Origin: Bradyrhizobium algeriense
GTDB lineage: Bacteria; Pseudomonadota; Alphaproteobacteria; Rhizobiales; Xanthobacteraceae
Length of the DNA: 64,000 nt
Reading direction: 5' to 3'
Assembly: GCF_003062295.1 (NCBI RefSeq)
Contig: NZ_PYCN01000016.1
Location: forward strand, 62,001 to 126,000
The translations under genes and the position numbers were made by a program. The first letter of the stretch is position 1. Every line of letters starts with the position of its first letter. Below are positions 8,168 through 17,423 of this stretch, piece after piece. The notes below the pieces were generated by a model. That model ran no database searches. It had not been told where the DNA came from and worked only from the letters and a program-made list of their open reading frames with translations.

Positions 8168-10026
8168 CCGGCGCAGGCGATCCATTCGGCCGATGAATCG
8201 TCGTCCAGCGTTGCCACTGCGCTCGCGCGCCGCGTCAGCACCGCGCGCTGGTTGATATAGCCCTTGTCGGTGATCTCGCCGCCGTCGACGGAGGCGATCT
8301 CGGGCAGCAGCAGCGCCCGCGTGGCATGGCCGGACGAATTGCCGCTCTGCGCCTTCAGTTTGGCAAGGCCTTGCGCGATCGCGGTGCGCACCTTGTCGTG
8401 GCCGATCACTTCCTTCACGTCGGCATTGTCCGGCAGGCCGGCATGCGCGCGGCAGGCCGCGATATTCGGAAACACGAGGAAGCGGACCTCATCGCCGCCG
8501 TGGCCTGTCACCACGATATCCTGCGCCAGCGGCGCCAGCGCGGCGATGCCCGCAACGCGCAAGGTTCCGACGCTGACCCAGGTGCCGGAATTGAGCTTGA
8601 AGTCCTCGGCGACGCGGCCGTCGAAGAACAGACCGAGTTCGGGACGCGCCGGATCGGCGAAGGTCACGGCGTCGCCGATCAGGTAAAAACCTTCCGCATC
8701 GAACGCCTGCGCGGTCAATTCCGGCGCCTTCCAGTAGCCGGGCGTGACGTTCGGGCCGCGCACGCGCACCTCCAGCTTGTCGCCCGACGGCACCAGCTTC
8801 AGTTCAGTCCCCGGGATCGGCACGCCGATATTGCCGGAGCGTTTTGCCTGGAAGTGACAATCGGTCGCGAGCGGCGAGGTTTCGGTCGAGCCCCACGCCG
8901 ACACCATCGGCATCGCGCGGCCGACGGTCTTGATCGAGAGCTCCTCCAACGCATCCCAGAGATTCTGCGGCAGCGCCGCGCCCGCGTAGAAGGCGAATTT
9001 TACCTCGCTGAAGAACTTTTGCCGCAGCTCCGCATCGCTTCGCAGCGCCGCGATCAGCATGTCAAAGCCGCGCGGCACGTTGAAATAGACCGTCGGCATC
9101 ACGCTGCGCAGATTGGCCAGCGAAGTCGCGAACAGCCCGGGCGCCGGCTTGCCGCCGTCGACATAGAGCGTGCCGCCATTGCGCAGCACCAGATTGAAAT
9201 TGTGGTTGGCGCCAAAAGTGTGGCTCCACGGCAGCCAGTCGAGGATGACGAGATCCTCGCCGCCATCTTCGAGGAACGTCCAGGTCTGCGCCTTGGCCTG
9301 CTGGCTCGAGGTTAGCATGCGCTGGGTGTTGATCACGGCCTTTGGCGTTCCGGTCGAACCCGACGTGAACAGGAATTTTGCGATCGTGTCGGGCGTGATC
9401 GCGGCGAACGCGTTTTCGACGTCGGGCGTTTCCGGCGTGGCCGCGATGGCGCGGAAAGAGATCGCGTCACTGTCGTCCGCATTGCCGCTGACGATCGCGG
9501 CCGAATGCAGCGGCTTGATCGCCGCCAGCGCCGCCGCGAACGGTTTCGTGCCGGAAACATAGATCGCGCCGGGCTCGAGCAGCGTGATCATGCTCCTGAG
9601 CTTGTCGAAGTCTTTCGACATCAGCGAATAGGCCGGCGAGATCGCGGCCGATGGCACGCCGACATGCTGGGCCGCGAGCGCGAACAGCGCGTGTTCGACG
9701 CTGTTGTCGGACAGGATCACCAGCGGCCGCTCGGCGCTCAGCCCTTGCGCGAGGATCCACGCGGCGCTCGCGCGAACCTGCATCAGCGCGTCCTGGTAGC
9801 TGACCGTCGACCACGGCGCATCGGCACTGGCGCGATCGGCGAGAAAAACCCGCTCCGGCGCCTGCCGCGCCCAATGCTCCAGCCAGTCGCCGATGCAACG
9901 CGCGCCCGGCTGCAGCGGCACGGTCGACCGCACCAGAATGCTGCCGTCGGCGCGGCGGTCGGCGACAATCGCTGGCGTCGCGAACAGGCTGCGGGAATTG
10001 TCACCGCTTGCGGCGGCGAGGGTCAT
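8164..10026 (-). CDS. fcs: Feruloyl-CoA synthase / AMP-forming acyl-CoA synthetase
   Basis: ATP-dependent CoA ligase of 620 aa from the ANL superfamily, closest in feel to bacterial feruloyl-CoA synthases, which activate ferulate, p-coumarate or caffeate for side-chain removal. The start has AGGAGG in front. Landmarks are the P-loop-like FLFTSGSTGTPKAVINTQRM, the A5 motif VSAWGSTETSPLA, and the A7 region FYLIGDAV. The usual DGR motif reads GLFFDGRVAEDFKLNSGTWV, with the extended form seen in feruloyl-CoA synthases. It is divergent from a MarR gene with clustered dyads between them. The enoyl-CoA hydratase/aldolase and vanillin dehydrogenase expected next in the pathway are not in the window. 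Confidence 0.87.
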   Translation of the reverse strand: MTLAAASGDNSRSLFATPAIVADRRADGSILVRSTVPLQPGARCIGDWLEHWARQAPERVFLADRASADAPWSTVSYQDALMQVRASAAWILAQGLSAERPLVILSDNSVEHALFALAAQHVGVPSAAISPAYSLMSKDFDKLRSMITLLEPGAIYVSGTKPFAAALAAIKPLHSAAIVSGNADDSDAISFRAIAATPETPDVENAFAAITPDTIAKFLFTSGSTGTPKAVINTQRMLTSSQQAKAQTWTFLEDGGEDLVILDWLPWSHTFGANHNFNLVLRNGGTLYVDGGKPAPGLFATSLANLRSVMPTVYFNVPRGFDMLIAALRSDAELRQKFFSEVKFAFYAGAALPQNLWDALEELSIKTVGRAMPMVSAWGSTETSPLATDCHFQAKRSGNIGVPIPGTELKLVPSGDKLEVRVRGPNVTPGYWKAPELTAQAFDAEGFYLIGDAVTFADPARPELGLFFDGRVAEDFKLNSGTWVSVGTLRVAGIAALAPLAQDIVVTGHGGDEVRFLVFPNIAACRAHAGLPDNADVKEVIGHDKVRTAIAQGLAKLKAQSGNSSGHATRALLLPEIASVDGGEITDKGYINQRAVLTRRASAVATLDDDSSAEWIACAG

Positions 10027-10105
10027 GGTTTCCTCCTGTCCCGGCTGGTTACGGGATTGCCGAGCGTCATGCCGGCGTGCAACTCGAAGGGCTGCTTGGC
10101 CCTAA

Positions 10106-10136
10106 TGTTGAGCACAACAATTGTTGTCGTCAACAA
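10106..10136. promoter_or_regulatory. Clustered MarR operator dyads upstream of fcs and marR
   Basis: Two copies of TGTTG-N4-CAACA (10106-10119 and 10122-10135) lie 16 bases centre to centre. Where they join they also form the perfect palindrome ACAACAATTGTTGT (10114-10127). The site sits between the divergent fcs and marR starts, as expected for a shared operator. Confidence 0.7.
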
Positions 10137-10178
10137 CAATCTTCCCTTGAAGTGCGCGAGGCGCTAGAAGGAGAGGCG

Positions 10179-10712
10179 ATGGCGGGAAGCAATCACATGC
10201 CCAGAACGGCCAAATCGCGCGCAAGCGCTCAGCCGCGTTCAGGCCGCAAGCAAGCCGGAAACGGCAGCGCGCAAAGCAGCGTCATGGATGACGGGATCGC
10301 CCTCGACGCGCTGGCGGGCCACGCCGGCTATGCGGTACGGCGCTTCCAGATCTGGATTTTTCAGGATTTTATCCGCACGCTCGCCGCCGTCGACATCCGT
10401 CCCACGCAGTATTCGGTGATGACGGTGATCGGTGCCAATCCCGGCCTGAGCCAGATGGCGGTCGCCAAGCGGCTCGGGATCGAGCGCGCCAGGCTGGTGC
10501 ATCTGCTGGACAGTCTCGAACATCGCAACCTCGTCAGCCGCATCCAATCGGCCACCGACCGGCGCTCCCACGCCCTGCACCTGACCGCGCGCGGCAGGAC
10601 CGCACTGGCGCAGTTCAGGCGGCTCGCCGCCGAACATGAGCGCCATGTGGCCGATAAAATCGGCAAGGAAAACCGCGAGCGGCTGCTGCAAATCCTGTCC
10701 GCGTTCACCTGA
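10179..10712 (+). CDS. MarR family transcriptional regulator (fcs-linked)
   Basis: MarR regulator of 177 aa. The ATG at 10179 is preceded by AAGGAGAGG and begins MAGSNHMPRTAKSRASAQP, a basic tail. The DNA-binding region runs through QYSVMTVIGANPGLSQMAV and KRLGIERARLVHLLDSLEHR, with the wing at QSATDRRSHALHLT. It is divergent from feruloyl-CoA synthase, an arrangement known for hydroxycinnamate regulators such as CouR, FerC and FerR that are released by cinnamoyl-CoA esters. That effector is inferred from the neighbour. Confidence 0.9.
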   Translation: MAGSNHMPRTAKSRASAQPRSGRKQAGNGSAQSSVMDDGIALDALAGHAGYAVRRFQIWIFQDFIRTLAAVDIRPTQYSVMTVIGANPGLSQMAVAKRLGIERARLVHLLDSLEHRNLVSRIQSATDRRSHALHLTARGRTALAQFRRLAAEHERHVADKIGKENRERLLQILSAFT

Positions 10713-10854
10713 GCGGGGCCGCAGCCTCGCCTTAGGCTTCACCGCTCATATTTTAGGCATATACTCGGCCGCGCCAGGCACGCCGCGCCTGCATGCTCGT
10801 GTCCTAAACACCTGATATTACGTACCTATCGTTTAAGGCTGGCGCCCTCCAACG

Positions 10855-10866
10855 ATTGTACACAAT
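10855..10866. promoter_or_regulatory. Candidate GntR operator upstream of atzF
   Basis: ATTGT-AC-ACAAT, 57 bases before the atzF ATG, fits the TTGTnnACAA pattern typical of FadR-subfamily GntR sites. A 9-of-12 match lies upstream of the transporter operon at 21138. Otherwise the 10713-10922 gap shows nothing definite. Confidence 0.5.
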
Positions 10867-10922
10867 GGCACATCGCTTGCTTCATTCACGGTAACCTTTG
10901 CTCGCCGGAGTTTTTGCTCGCC

Positions 10923-12731
10923 ATGGGGTCTGACGCGCCTGAAACCGTTGCCGCCATCGTCGCCGCACACCGCGCCGCGACCATGACCCCGGCGCAAACC
11001 ATCGCCCGCTTCTATCAGCGCATCCGCGCCTATAACGACCCCGCTGTGTTCATCAGCCTGCGCGACGAGAAGGAGGCGCTGGCGGACGCCGAAGCGCTGG
11101 CCTCGAAGGATGCGGCATCGCTTCCGCTGCTCGGCGTCCCGGTCGCGGTGAAGGACAATATCGACGCGCAGGGCTTGCCGACCACGGCGGCCTGCCCGGC
11201 CTTTTCCTATTCGCCCGCACAGGATTCGACGGCGGTCGCAAAACTGCGGGCGGCCGGCGCCATCATCATTGGCAAGACCAATCTTGACCAGTTTGCGACC
11301 GGCCTGGTCGGCGTTCGCTCGCCCTACGGCATTCCCGTCAATCCGATCCGCGCCGATCTGATTCCGGGCGGCTCGAGTTCGGGATCGGCGGTCGCGGTTT
11401 CCGCAGGCCTCGTGCCGCTCGCACTCGGCACCGACACCGCGGGTTCGGGCCGCGTGCCGGCGATGCTCAACAACATCGTCGGACTTAAGCCGAGCCTCGG
11501 GCTGATCTCCAACGCCGGGCTCGTTCCGGCGTGCCGAACGCTGGATTGCATTTCGGTGTTCTCGCTCACCGTCGATGACGCGATGACCGCACTGGCGGCG
11601 ATGGCCGGCCCTGACGGCGCCGATCCATTCTCGCGCGACATGCCCCTGGGGGCGGTGTCCGCGTTTCCCGAAAAGCTCCGGCTCGGCGTGCCGCGCAACG
11701 GCCAACTGATCTTCTTCGGCGACCGCGCCGCGGAGAAAGCCTATGGCGAGGCGCTTGAGCGCTGGACATCGCTCGGCGCCACGCTGGTCGAATTCGATCT
11801 CGAGCCACTTTATGAGACCGCGCGGCTGCTCTATGAGGGCCCGTGGGTCGCCGAACGTTATCTTGTGATCCGTGACCTCTTGGCGTCATCGCCGGATTCG
11901 ATCCACCCCGTGACGCGCGAAATCACGGCCGCCGGTGCGCGGCTCACCGCCGCCGACACCTTTGCCTCGCTCTATCGGCTGCAGGCGCTACGCCGCGTGG
12001 CCGAGCGCGCCTTCGCCAATCTCGACGCGATGGTGCTGCCGACGGCCCCGACCGCCTATTCGACCGCGCAGGTGCTGGCCAATCCGGTCGAACTCAACTC
12101 GAGGCTCGGCACCTACACCAATTTTGTGAATTTGCTCGACCTCTGCGGCCTCGCGCTGCCGGCCGCGATGCGTGCGGACGGCGTTCCATTCGGCATCACG
12201 CTGCTCGCGCCCGCCGGACGCGACGCGGCGCTCGCCAGCATCGGACGGGTGTTTCATGCCGACACCAAACTGAAGATGGGGGCCAAGGGCCTGACGCAGC
12301 CCGCGCTCGCGCCATTGCCGGCCGGCACCAGCAACGATGAAATCACTATCGCCGTGGTCGGCGCGCATCTCTCCGGCATGGCGCTCAACGGCGAACTGCA
12401 GGTGCTCGGCGGACGCCTGCTCGAAGAGGCCACCACCGCGCCCGATTACAAACTCTATGCGCTCGACACCACGCCGCCAAAGCCTGGCATGCTGCGCGTG
12501 GACACAGGCGCGGGCAGCTCGATCAAGCTGGAGCTATGGGCGCTGTCGGCCGCAGCCTTCGGTAAATTCGTCGCCGCGATCCCTCCGCCGCTCGGCATCG
12601 GCACGATACGGCTCGCTGATGGAAGAGGTGTGAAGGGCTTTGTGGTCGAGCCCGCCGCAATCGACGGCGCGCGCGATATTTCCGCGTTCGGCGGCTGGCG
12701 CGCGTTCATGGCGGAGAAGGTGGGGCTGTAA
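10923..12731 (+). CDS. atzF: Allophanate hydrolase
   Basis: Amidase-signature enzyme of 602 aa that hydrolyses allophanate to ammonia and CO2, the final step of cyanurate/biuret and some urea breakdown. The amidase domain shows the catalytic Lys in GVPVAVKDNID and the Ser-cisSer motif in PGGSSSGSAVAVSAG. From about residue 430 a second domain follows, with LSGMALNGELQVLGGRLLEE and GMLRVDTGAGSSIKLELWAL, as in AtzF/DUR1,2-type proteins. The full length of about 600 aa supports AtzF over a plain amidase. An in-frame TTG at 10914 is an alternative start. It stands alone on the plus strand, facing the gntR-atzHEG genes, with a GntR-like dyad in its promoter. Confidence 0.92.
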   Translation: MGSDAPETVAAIVAAHRAATMTPAQTIARFYQRIRAYNDPAVFISLRDEKEALADAEALASKDAASLPLLGVPVAVKDNIDAQGLPTTAACPAFSYSPAQDSTAVAKLRAAGAIIIGKTNLDQFATGLVGVRSPYGIPVNPIRADLIPGGSSSGSAVAVSAGLVPLALGTDTAGSGRVPAMLNNIVGLKPSLGLISNAGLVPACRTLDCISVFSLTVDDAMTALAAMAGPDGADPFSRDMPLGAVSAFPEKLRLGVPRNGQLIFFGDRAAEKAYGEALERWTSLGATLVEFDLEPLYETARLLYEGPWVAERYLVIRDLLASSPDSIHPVTREITAAGARLTAADTFASLYRLQALRRVAERAFANLDAMVLPTAPTAYSTAQVLANPVELNSRLGTYTNFVNLLDLCGLALPAAMRADGVPFGITLLAPAGRDAALASIGRVFHADTKLKMGAKGLTQPALAPLPAGTSNDEITIAVVGAHLSGMALNGELQVLGGRLLEEATTAPDYKLYALDTTPPKPGMLRVDTGAGSSIKLELWALSAAAFGKFVAAIPPPLGIGTIRLADGRGVKGFVVEPAAIDGARDISAFGGWRAFMAEKVGL

Positions 12732-12732
12732 T

Positions 12733-12845
12733 CGTCATTGCGAGCGAAGCGAAGCAATCCATCTCTCCACGCGCGCGGAAAGATGGATTGCTTCGTCGCT
12801 TCGCTCCCTTGCGCAAACGCTTCGCGTTTGTCGCAGGCAATGACG
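12733..12845. repeat. Dispersed palindromic repeat (CGTCATTGCGAGC family)
   Basis: Long imperfect inverted repeat opening CGTCATTGCGAGCGAAGCGA and closing with its complement, carrying an internal small hairpin around GCGCAAACGC. A second copy is at 54684-54767 and a fragment at 22261-22282. It lies between the convergent atzF and gntR genes and may act as a bidirectional terminator. Confidence 0.9.
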
Positions 12846-12850
12846 GCGAA

Positions 12851-13585
12851 CTACACCGACACCGCGTAAATCTCGTATTCCCCGCGCACCAGTTCGATAT
12901 GGGCGCGCATCGCGGCCGCAGCACCCGCCTTGTCGCCGCGCATGATCGCGACCACGACGCGGTCGTGCTCGGCGTGCGATTTCGCCAGCCGCCCGAGGTT
13001 GCGGAACTGGGCGCGGCGGAACGGCTGCACCCGCACCCGCGTCGCCAGCGTCATCTCGGCGATATAGCTGTTCTGCGAGCCGGCATAGATCGCGTTGTGG
13101 AAACGCTCGTTGACCTCGTGAAAGCGTTCGGGATTGCCGGCGTGGCTCAGCACCCGCAATTCCTCGTGGACCGCTTCCAGCTTCTGGCGATCCCCCGGCG
13201 GCATCCGCTCGGCGGCGAGCCCGGCGCACAGCGCTTCCAGTTCCGCCATCGCCTCGAACATTTCAGTCAAACGATCCAGCGAGGGCTGCGCGACCACGGC
13301 GCCGCGGTGGGCGCGGGCTTCGACCAGCCCGCTCGCCACCAGTTGCCGCAGCGCCTCGCGAACCGGCGTGCGCGACACGGAAAAGCGCCGCGCAATATCG
13401 GTCTCGTCGAGCGCCGATCCCGGCGCCAGCACGCCGCGCACGATCTCGTCGGCCAACTGCAGCCGCAGCTCTTCTGCGCGCGTGACCTTGTCCCGCAGCG
13501 ACGAAGGCCGATCGACGCGCCGGACCGGCGTCTCGGCCTCCGCGCCGGATGGCGGCGTTGGCGTGCGAAGATCGTCAAGACTCAT
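12851..13585 (-). CDS. GntR family regulator (FadR/FCD subfamily)
   Basis: Transcription factor of 244 aa. The N-terminal winged helix spans LRLQLADEIVRGVLAPGSAL and DETDIARRFSVSRTPVREAL. The C-terminal all-helical FCD effector domain includes FHEVNERFHNAIYAGSQNSY with metal-ligand-like His residues and SHAEHDRVVVAIMRGD. It overlaps the start of atzH by four bases and is cotranscribed downstream of atzG, atzE and atzH. It most likely controls the importer and amidase genes in response to their substrate. Similar dyads upstream of atzF and the transporter operon are candidate targets. Confidence 0.9.
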   Translation of the reverse strand: MSLDDLRTPTPPSGAEAETPVRRVDRPSSLRDKVTRAEELRLQLADEIVRGVLAPGSALDETDIARRFSVSRTPVREALRQLVASGLVEARAHRGAVVAQPSLDRLTEMFEAMAELEALCAGLAAERMPPGDRQKLEAVHEELRVLSHAGNPERFHEVNERFHNAIYAGSQNSYIAEMTLATRVRVQPFRRAQFRNLGRLAKSHAEHDRVVVAIMRGDKAGAAAAMRAHIELVRGEYEIYAVSV

Positions 13586-13992
13586 GACTTCGAATCCACC
13601 TTGGGAGCGTCGGGATCATTGATGATGCTGACATGGGCCGCGACAATCCTCCATCCTTCCGGAAAACGCACCCAGGTTTGCATCTGCCGTCCGACTTTGC
13701 CCGGCGCGCCCTCGCGATAGAACAGCGTCGAGGCGACCGCCGCGTCACGGCCATAGGTCGTGATCACGGTCTTGTCGGTCCGCCGCATCAGCCCGACCGG
13801 CGAGCGCGCGGCGCGAAAACTCATGATCGCATCATAGCCGTAGAGATTTTCACCAATGCCGTAGCGCAGCGTGCGGGGATCGTTGCGGAACAGTTCGTCG
13901 AGCACGGCCACGTCGTTCGACACCAGCGCCTTTTCGTAGCGCGCGAATTGCGCGGTGACTTCGGCCAGTACGTCGGGAAGATCGATCTCCAT
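13582..13992 (-). CDS. atzH: AtzH-like NTF2-fold protein (DUF3225)
   Basis: Protein of 136 aa with the NTF2/SnoaL-like pattern of DUF3225: FARYEKALVSNDVAVLDELF, TLRYGIGENLYGYDAI and TWVRFPEGWRIVAAHVSIIN. In cyanurate-degradation clusters this family (AtzH/HpxZ) accompanies the AtzG-AtzE carboxybiuret hydrolase, and an amidohydrolase role has been proposed for it. Here it sits two bases past the atzE stop and overlaps gntR by four bases, so the three are translated together. The neighbourhood makes the family call strong; the biochemical role is less certain. Confidence 0.87.
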   Translation of the reverse strand: MEIDLPDVLAEVTAQFARYEKALVSNDVAVLDELFRNDPRTLRYGIGENLYGYDAIMSFRAARSPVGLMRRTDKTVITTYGRDAAVASTLFYREGAPGKVGRQMQTWVRFPEGWRIVAAHVSIINDPDAPKVDSKS

Positions 13993-13994
13993 CG

Positions 13995-15392
13995 CTATAA
14001 CCCTCTCGGAATCGGCGCGGCGGCGACGCCGGCGCGTTCCAGCGCATGCGCAACACGCAGCGCGATATCTTCGCGCCAGGGAGCGGAAATGATCTGCACG
14101 CCGATCGGCATCGGCTCCAGCGGCACCGGCACCGCTACCACCGGCAGGCCGATGAACGAAATCGGCTGGGTGTGGATGCCGATATTGGCGCGCACGGGGA
14201 GTTCGACGCCGTCAAGCACGAAATTCACCTGACCCAATTTCGGCGCGATGCAGGGCGTCGCCGGGGCGATGATCACGTCCACCGACTTGAACAGTTCGAG
14301 CACCTTTGCGCGATACCAGCGGCGGAATTTCTGCGCACGATCGACCAAAGGCGCCGGGACCATCGCGCCGGCGATCAGGCGATCCCGCACCGCCGGATCG
14401 AAATCATTCGGACGCTTGCGCAGGCGATCGAGATGCAGCGACGCGCCTTCGGTGGTGGAGATCACGTAAGCGGCGGCGCGGGCGCGCGCGGCTTCGGGAA
14501 TTTCGATCGTTTGCGTGGCATCGAGCGCCCTGGAAACGCGCGCCACAGCTTCGACCGCTTCGGGAAAGACGTTCTTCTGGAAGTAGCCGCCGGCCACCGC
14601 GACCCGCAGGCCCGAGGCACCCTGCGCCAGCAGTGAGGTGACCGGTTCAACCGGCCGCGTCGTGCAGGCCGCGTCATCGGCGTCAGGGCCCTGCATGGCG
14701 TCATAGGCGAGCGCGAGATCGCCGACGCTGCGCGCGAACGGGCCGAGATGATCGAAGCTTGCGACAAAGGGAAACGACCGCGCCCGCGACAGCCGGCCGT
14801 AGGTCGGCTTCAAGCCAAAGACGCCGCAGAACGACGATGGCACGCGGATCGAACCATTGGTGTCGGATCCCAAGGCGATCGGAACCAGCGCACCGCCAAC
14901 CGCACTGCCGGAGCCGCCCGAGGAGCCGCCGGTCATCCGCGTCGGATCATGCGGATTGCGCGACGGGCCGTCATGCACGTTCTCGCCCGTAAAATCGTAG
15001 GCGTATTCGCCCATGTTGAGCGCGCCGACCAGCACGGCGCCGGCGGCCTCCATGCGCTCGATCAACGTGGCATCACGCGGCGACGGCGCCAGGTCGCGGT
15101 TGATCTTCGAGCCGGCGCGGGTGGCGAGACCTTTCACATCGAACAGGTTCTTCACCGCGAACGGCACGCCGGCGAGCGGGCCGACCTTCTGGCCGGCGGC
15201 GATCGCGGCATCGACCGCGCGGGCTTTTGCACGCGCACGGTCGGCGGTGATGTCGGTGAACGAGTTCAGCACGGAATCGTGTCTGGCGATCCGCGCCAGC
15301 GCAGCTTCGGTCGCATCGAGCGCGGAAAGTTTGCGGCCCGTTACGGCTTGCGCGATTTGTTGGGCTGACAACTCGTCGGTGTTCACGGTCAT
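13995..15392 (-). CDS. atzE: 1-carboxybiuret hydrolase catalytic subunit AtzE
   Basis: Amidase-signature hydrolase of 465 aa, related to GatA. It shows the catalytic Lys in GVPFAVKNLFDVKG and the Ser-cisSer-Ser region TGGSSGGSGSAVGGALVPIA. AtzE removes one ammonia from 1-carboxybiuret to give the substrate of allophanate hydrolase and needs the small subunit AtzG, encoded seven bases upstream. The ATG at 15392 was chosen because it gives the tight atzG-atzE spacing; an upstream in-frame extension into atzG would lack any support. The GatCA-like pairing with a DUF4089 subunit supports this assignment over a generic amidase. Confidence 0.92.
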   Translation of the reverse strand: MTVNTDELSAQQIAQAVTGRKLSALDATEAALARIARHDSVLNSFTDITADRARAKARAVDAAIAAGQKVGPLAGVPFAVKNLFDVKGLATRAGSKINRDLAPSPRDATLIERMEAAGAVLVGALNMGEYAYDFTGENVHDGPSRNPHDPTRMTGGSSGGSGSAVGGALVPIALGSDTNGSIRVPSSFCGVFGLKPTYGRLSRARSFPFVASFDHLGPFARSVGDLALAYDAMQGPDADDAACTTRPVEPVTSLLAQGASGLRVAVAGGYFQKNVFPEAVEAVARVSRALDATQTIEIPEAARARAAAYVISTTEGASLHLDRLRKRPNDFDPAVRDRLIAGAMVPAPLVDRAQKFRRWYRAKVLELFKSVDVIIAPATPCIAPKLGQVNFVLDGVELPVRANIGIHTQPISFIGLPVVAVPVPLEPMPIGVQIISAPWREDIALRVAHALERAGVAAAPIPRGL

Positions 15393-15399
15393 GGCATTG

Positions 15400-15582
15400 T
15401 CAGGCTGTGTAGACACTGGCCGGCTCGGTTTCGTCCGGCAGCGGGAATTCATCGACCAGCCGCGCCAGCCTCAGCGACACTTCGAGGTTCGCCCGCACGG
15501 CAGGCCGCCAGGCTTCCTCGACCGGCAGCGCCAGCGCCTTGGATACGGCATTGATGTAATCGTCCAGCGGATCGGCGGCCAT
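15400..15582 (-). CDS. atzG: AtzG small subunit of carboxybiuret hydrolase (DUF4089)
   Basis: A 60-aa helical protein, DDYINAVSKALALPVEEAWR followed by PAVRANLEVSLRLARLVDEF, matching the DUF4089/AtzG pattern with its conserved W-x3-V-x2-NL core. AtzG is the GatC-like partner that stabilises AtzE. It is the first gene of the atzG-atzE-atzH-gntR run and lies 21 bases after the ABC ATPase gene, so transport and hydrolysis are probably co-transcribed. Confidence 0.92.
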   Translation of the reverse strand: MAADPLDDYINAVSKALALPVEEAWRPAVRANLEVSLRLARLVDEFPLPDETEPASVYTA

Positions 15583-15603
15583 TTTTCGTTCTCACTCAAC
15601 TTT

Positions 15604-17314
15604 CTAGTGAACCGGCAACGGCGGATGCGGGATCGCCGTCAACAATTCCTTGGTGTAGGCATCCTGCGGATCGCCGAGCACCCGCTCGGATGAACCTTGC
15701 TCGACGATTCGTCCCGCACGCATCACGATGACACGATCGCACAGCAAACGCACCACATTCAGATCATGCGACACGAACAAATAGCTCATCCCCATCGACT
15801 GCTTGAGATCCTGCAGCAGATTGAGCACGACGGCCTGTACGGAGACGTCGAGCGCCGCCGTCGGCTCGTCGAGGATCACGAGCTTTGGATGCAGCGCGAT
15901 GGCGCGTGCGATACCGACGCGGGCCTTCTGGCCGCCGGATAATTGGTGCGGGAAGCGATCGAGCAGGTTGATGGGCAGGCCGACCAGGCCGGCCAACTCC
16001 TCGCAGCGCGTCACGTCCCCTGACGTCGCCAAGCTGCATGATCGGATCGGCGATGGCGCGCGCGGCCGTGAAGCGCGGGTTGAGGCTGTCGGTCGGGTCC
16101 TGGAACACCATCTGGATGCACTTGCGCAGCGGCAGCCGCGCAAAGGCCTGCGGCAGGATGGCGCCGATCTCCTCGCCATCGAACAGGATGCGGCCGGAGG
16201 TCTGGTCGAGGAGCCGCATCACCATCATCGAGGTCGTGGACTTGCCGCAGCCGGACTCGCCGACCAGGCCTACGCTCTCGCCATGCCCGACGGTGAAGCC
16301 GATGCCGTCGACGGCACGAAATATCTTCGCTTCGACCGGCGGCTTGCGGGAGAACAGTTTGCCGAGCACGGCGCTCGCGCCCTGGCGCGGATATTCCTTG
16401 ACCAGCTTTTCGACGAGGAGAAGCGGTTTTGCGGAGCCATCGACCGCAGTAGTCGGCGCAGCGGCCGGTGTAGGCGGCGCTGAGGTGCCCTCGTCCTCCG
16501 GCAACAAATCGCGCAACGACACGCCGATCCTCGGCGTCGCGCGCATCAGTTTCTTGGTGTAGGCGTGCTCGGGGTTCGCAAAGATATCCGCCGACTTCGC
16601 CGTCTCCACCACCCGGCCCTTCTCCATCACCACCACGCGGTCGCAATAGGCGGCGGCAAGGCCGAGGTCGTGCGTGATCAGGATGGTCGACATATTCCGT
16701 CGTTTGGTGAGTTCGACGATCAGATCCATCACCGCCTTCTGCGTGGTGACGTCGAGGCCGGTGGTCGGCTCGTCCGCGATCAGGAGCTGCGGATTGCAGG
16801 CCAGCGCCAGCGCGATCACGACGCGCTGGCACATGCCCCCCGAAAGTTCGAACGGATAGGCGTGATAGCGCTCGCGGGGACGGGCGATCTTGACCTGCTC
16901 CAGCGCCTCGATCGCCTTCTCGCCGCGGTCGCTGGCCGCGCTCTGCACATGCTGGCGCAGCACGTCCTCGATCTGGTCGCCGACTTTGCGGATCGGGTTC
17001 AGCGCCGCGCGCGGGTTCTGGAAGATCATCGAAATTTCGCGGCCGCGCAGGTCGCGCATCTCGTTCTCGCTTGCGGCCTTGACGTCGATGCCGGAAAACA
17101 TCACGGAGCCTTCGGCAATCCTGCCGGCGCGGTCGAGAATCCGCATTACGGCATAAGATGTCACCGATTTGCCGGAGCCGGACTCGCCGACGATGCCAAG
17201 CGTTTCGCCCTTGGCCACCGAGATGTTGACGTGCTGCACCGCCTTGACGATGCCACGGCGCGTGGTGAATTCGACGGTGAGGTCGTTGACGTCGAGCAGG
17301 GGCTGGGCGGTCAT
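15604..17314 (-). pseudogene. Double-domain peptide/nickel-type ABC transporter ATPase, frameshifted
   Basis: Fused DppD-DppF-type ATPase. The first domain has GIVGESGSGKSVTSYAVMRI, the signature ELSGGMCQRVVIALALACNP and Walker B LLIADEPTTGLDVTT. The second has GLVGESGCGKSTTSMMVMRL, but its signature HQLSGGQKARVGIARAIALH and Walker B VILDEPTAALDVS lie in another frame. The break falls at the CCCC run 16017-16020; removing one base restores a continuous 569-aa protein, and the 1711-base span is one over a multiple of three. Without correction the first frame ends at 15764 and lacks the second ATP site. It may be a real recent mutation or a sequence error. ATG at 17314 follows GGAGG. Neighbouring permease genes are intact. 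Confidence 0.85.
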
Positions 17315-17423
17315 GACGGCCTCCGCAAAAATATCGAAAACAACCCCATGCAAAGTAGAACGGTCAGCCCCCCAGTCGCATTCCCCCTGCGGGGACCGAG
17401 ACGAGCAAAGCTTGAATCAGCCA

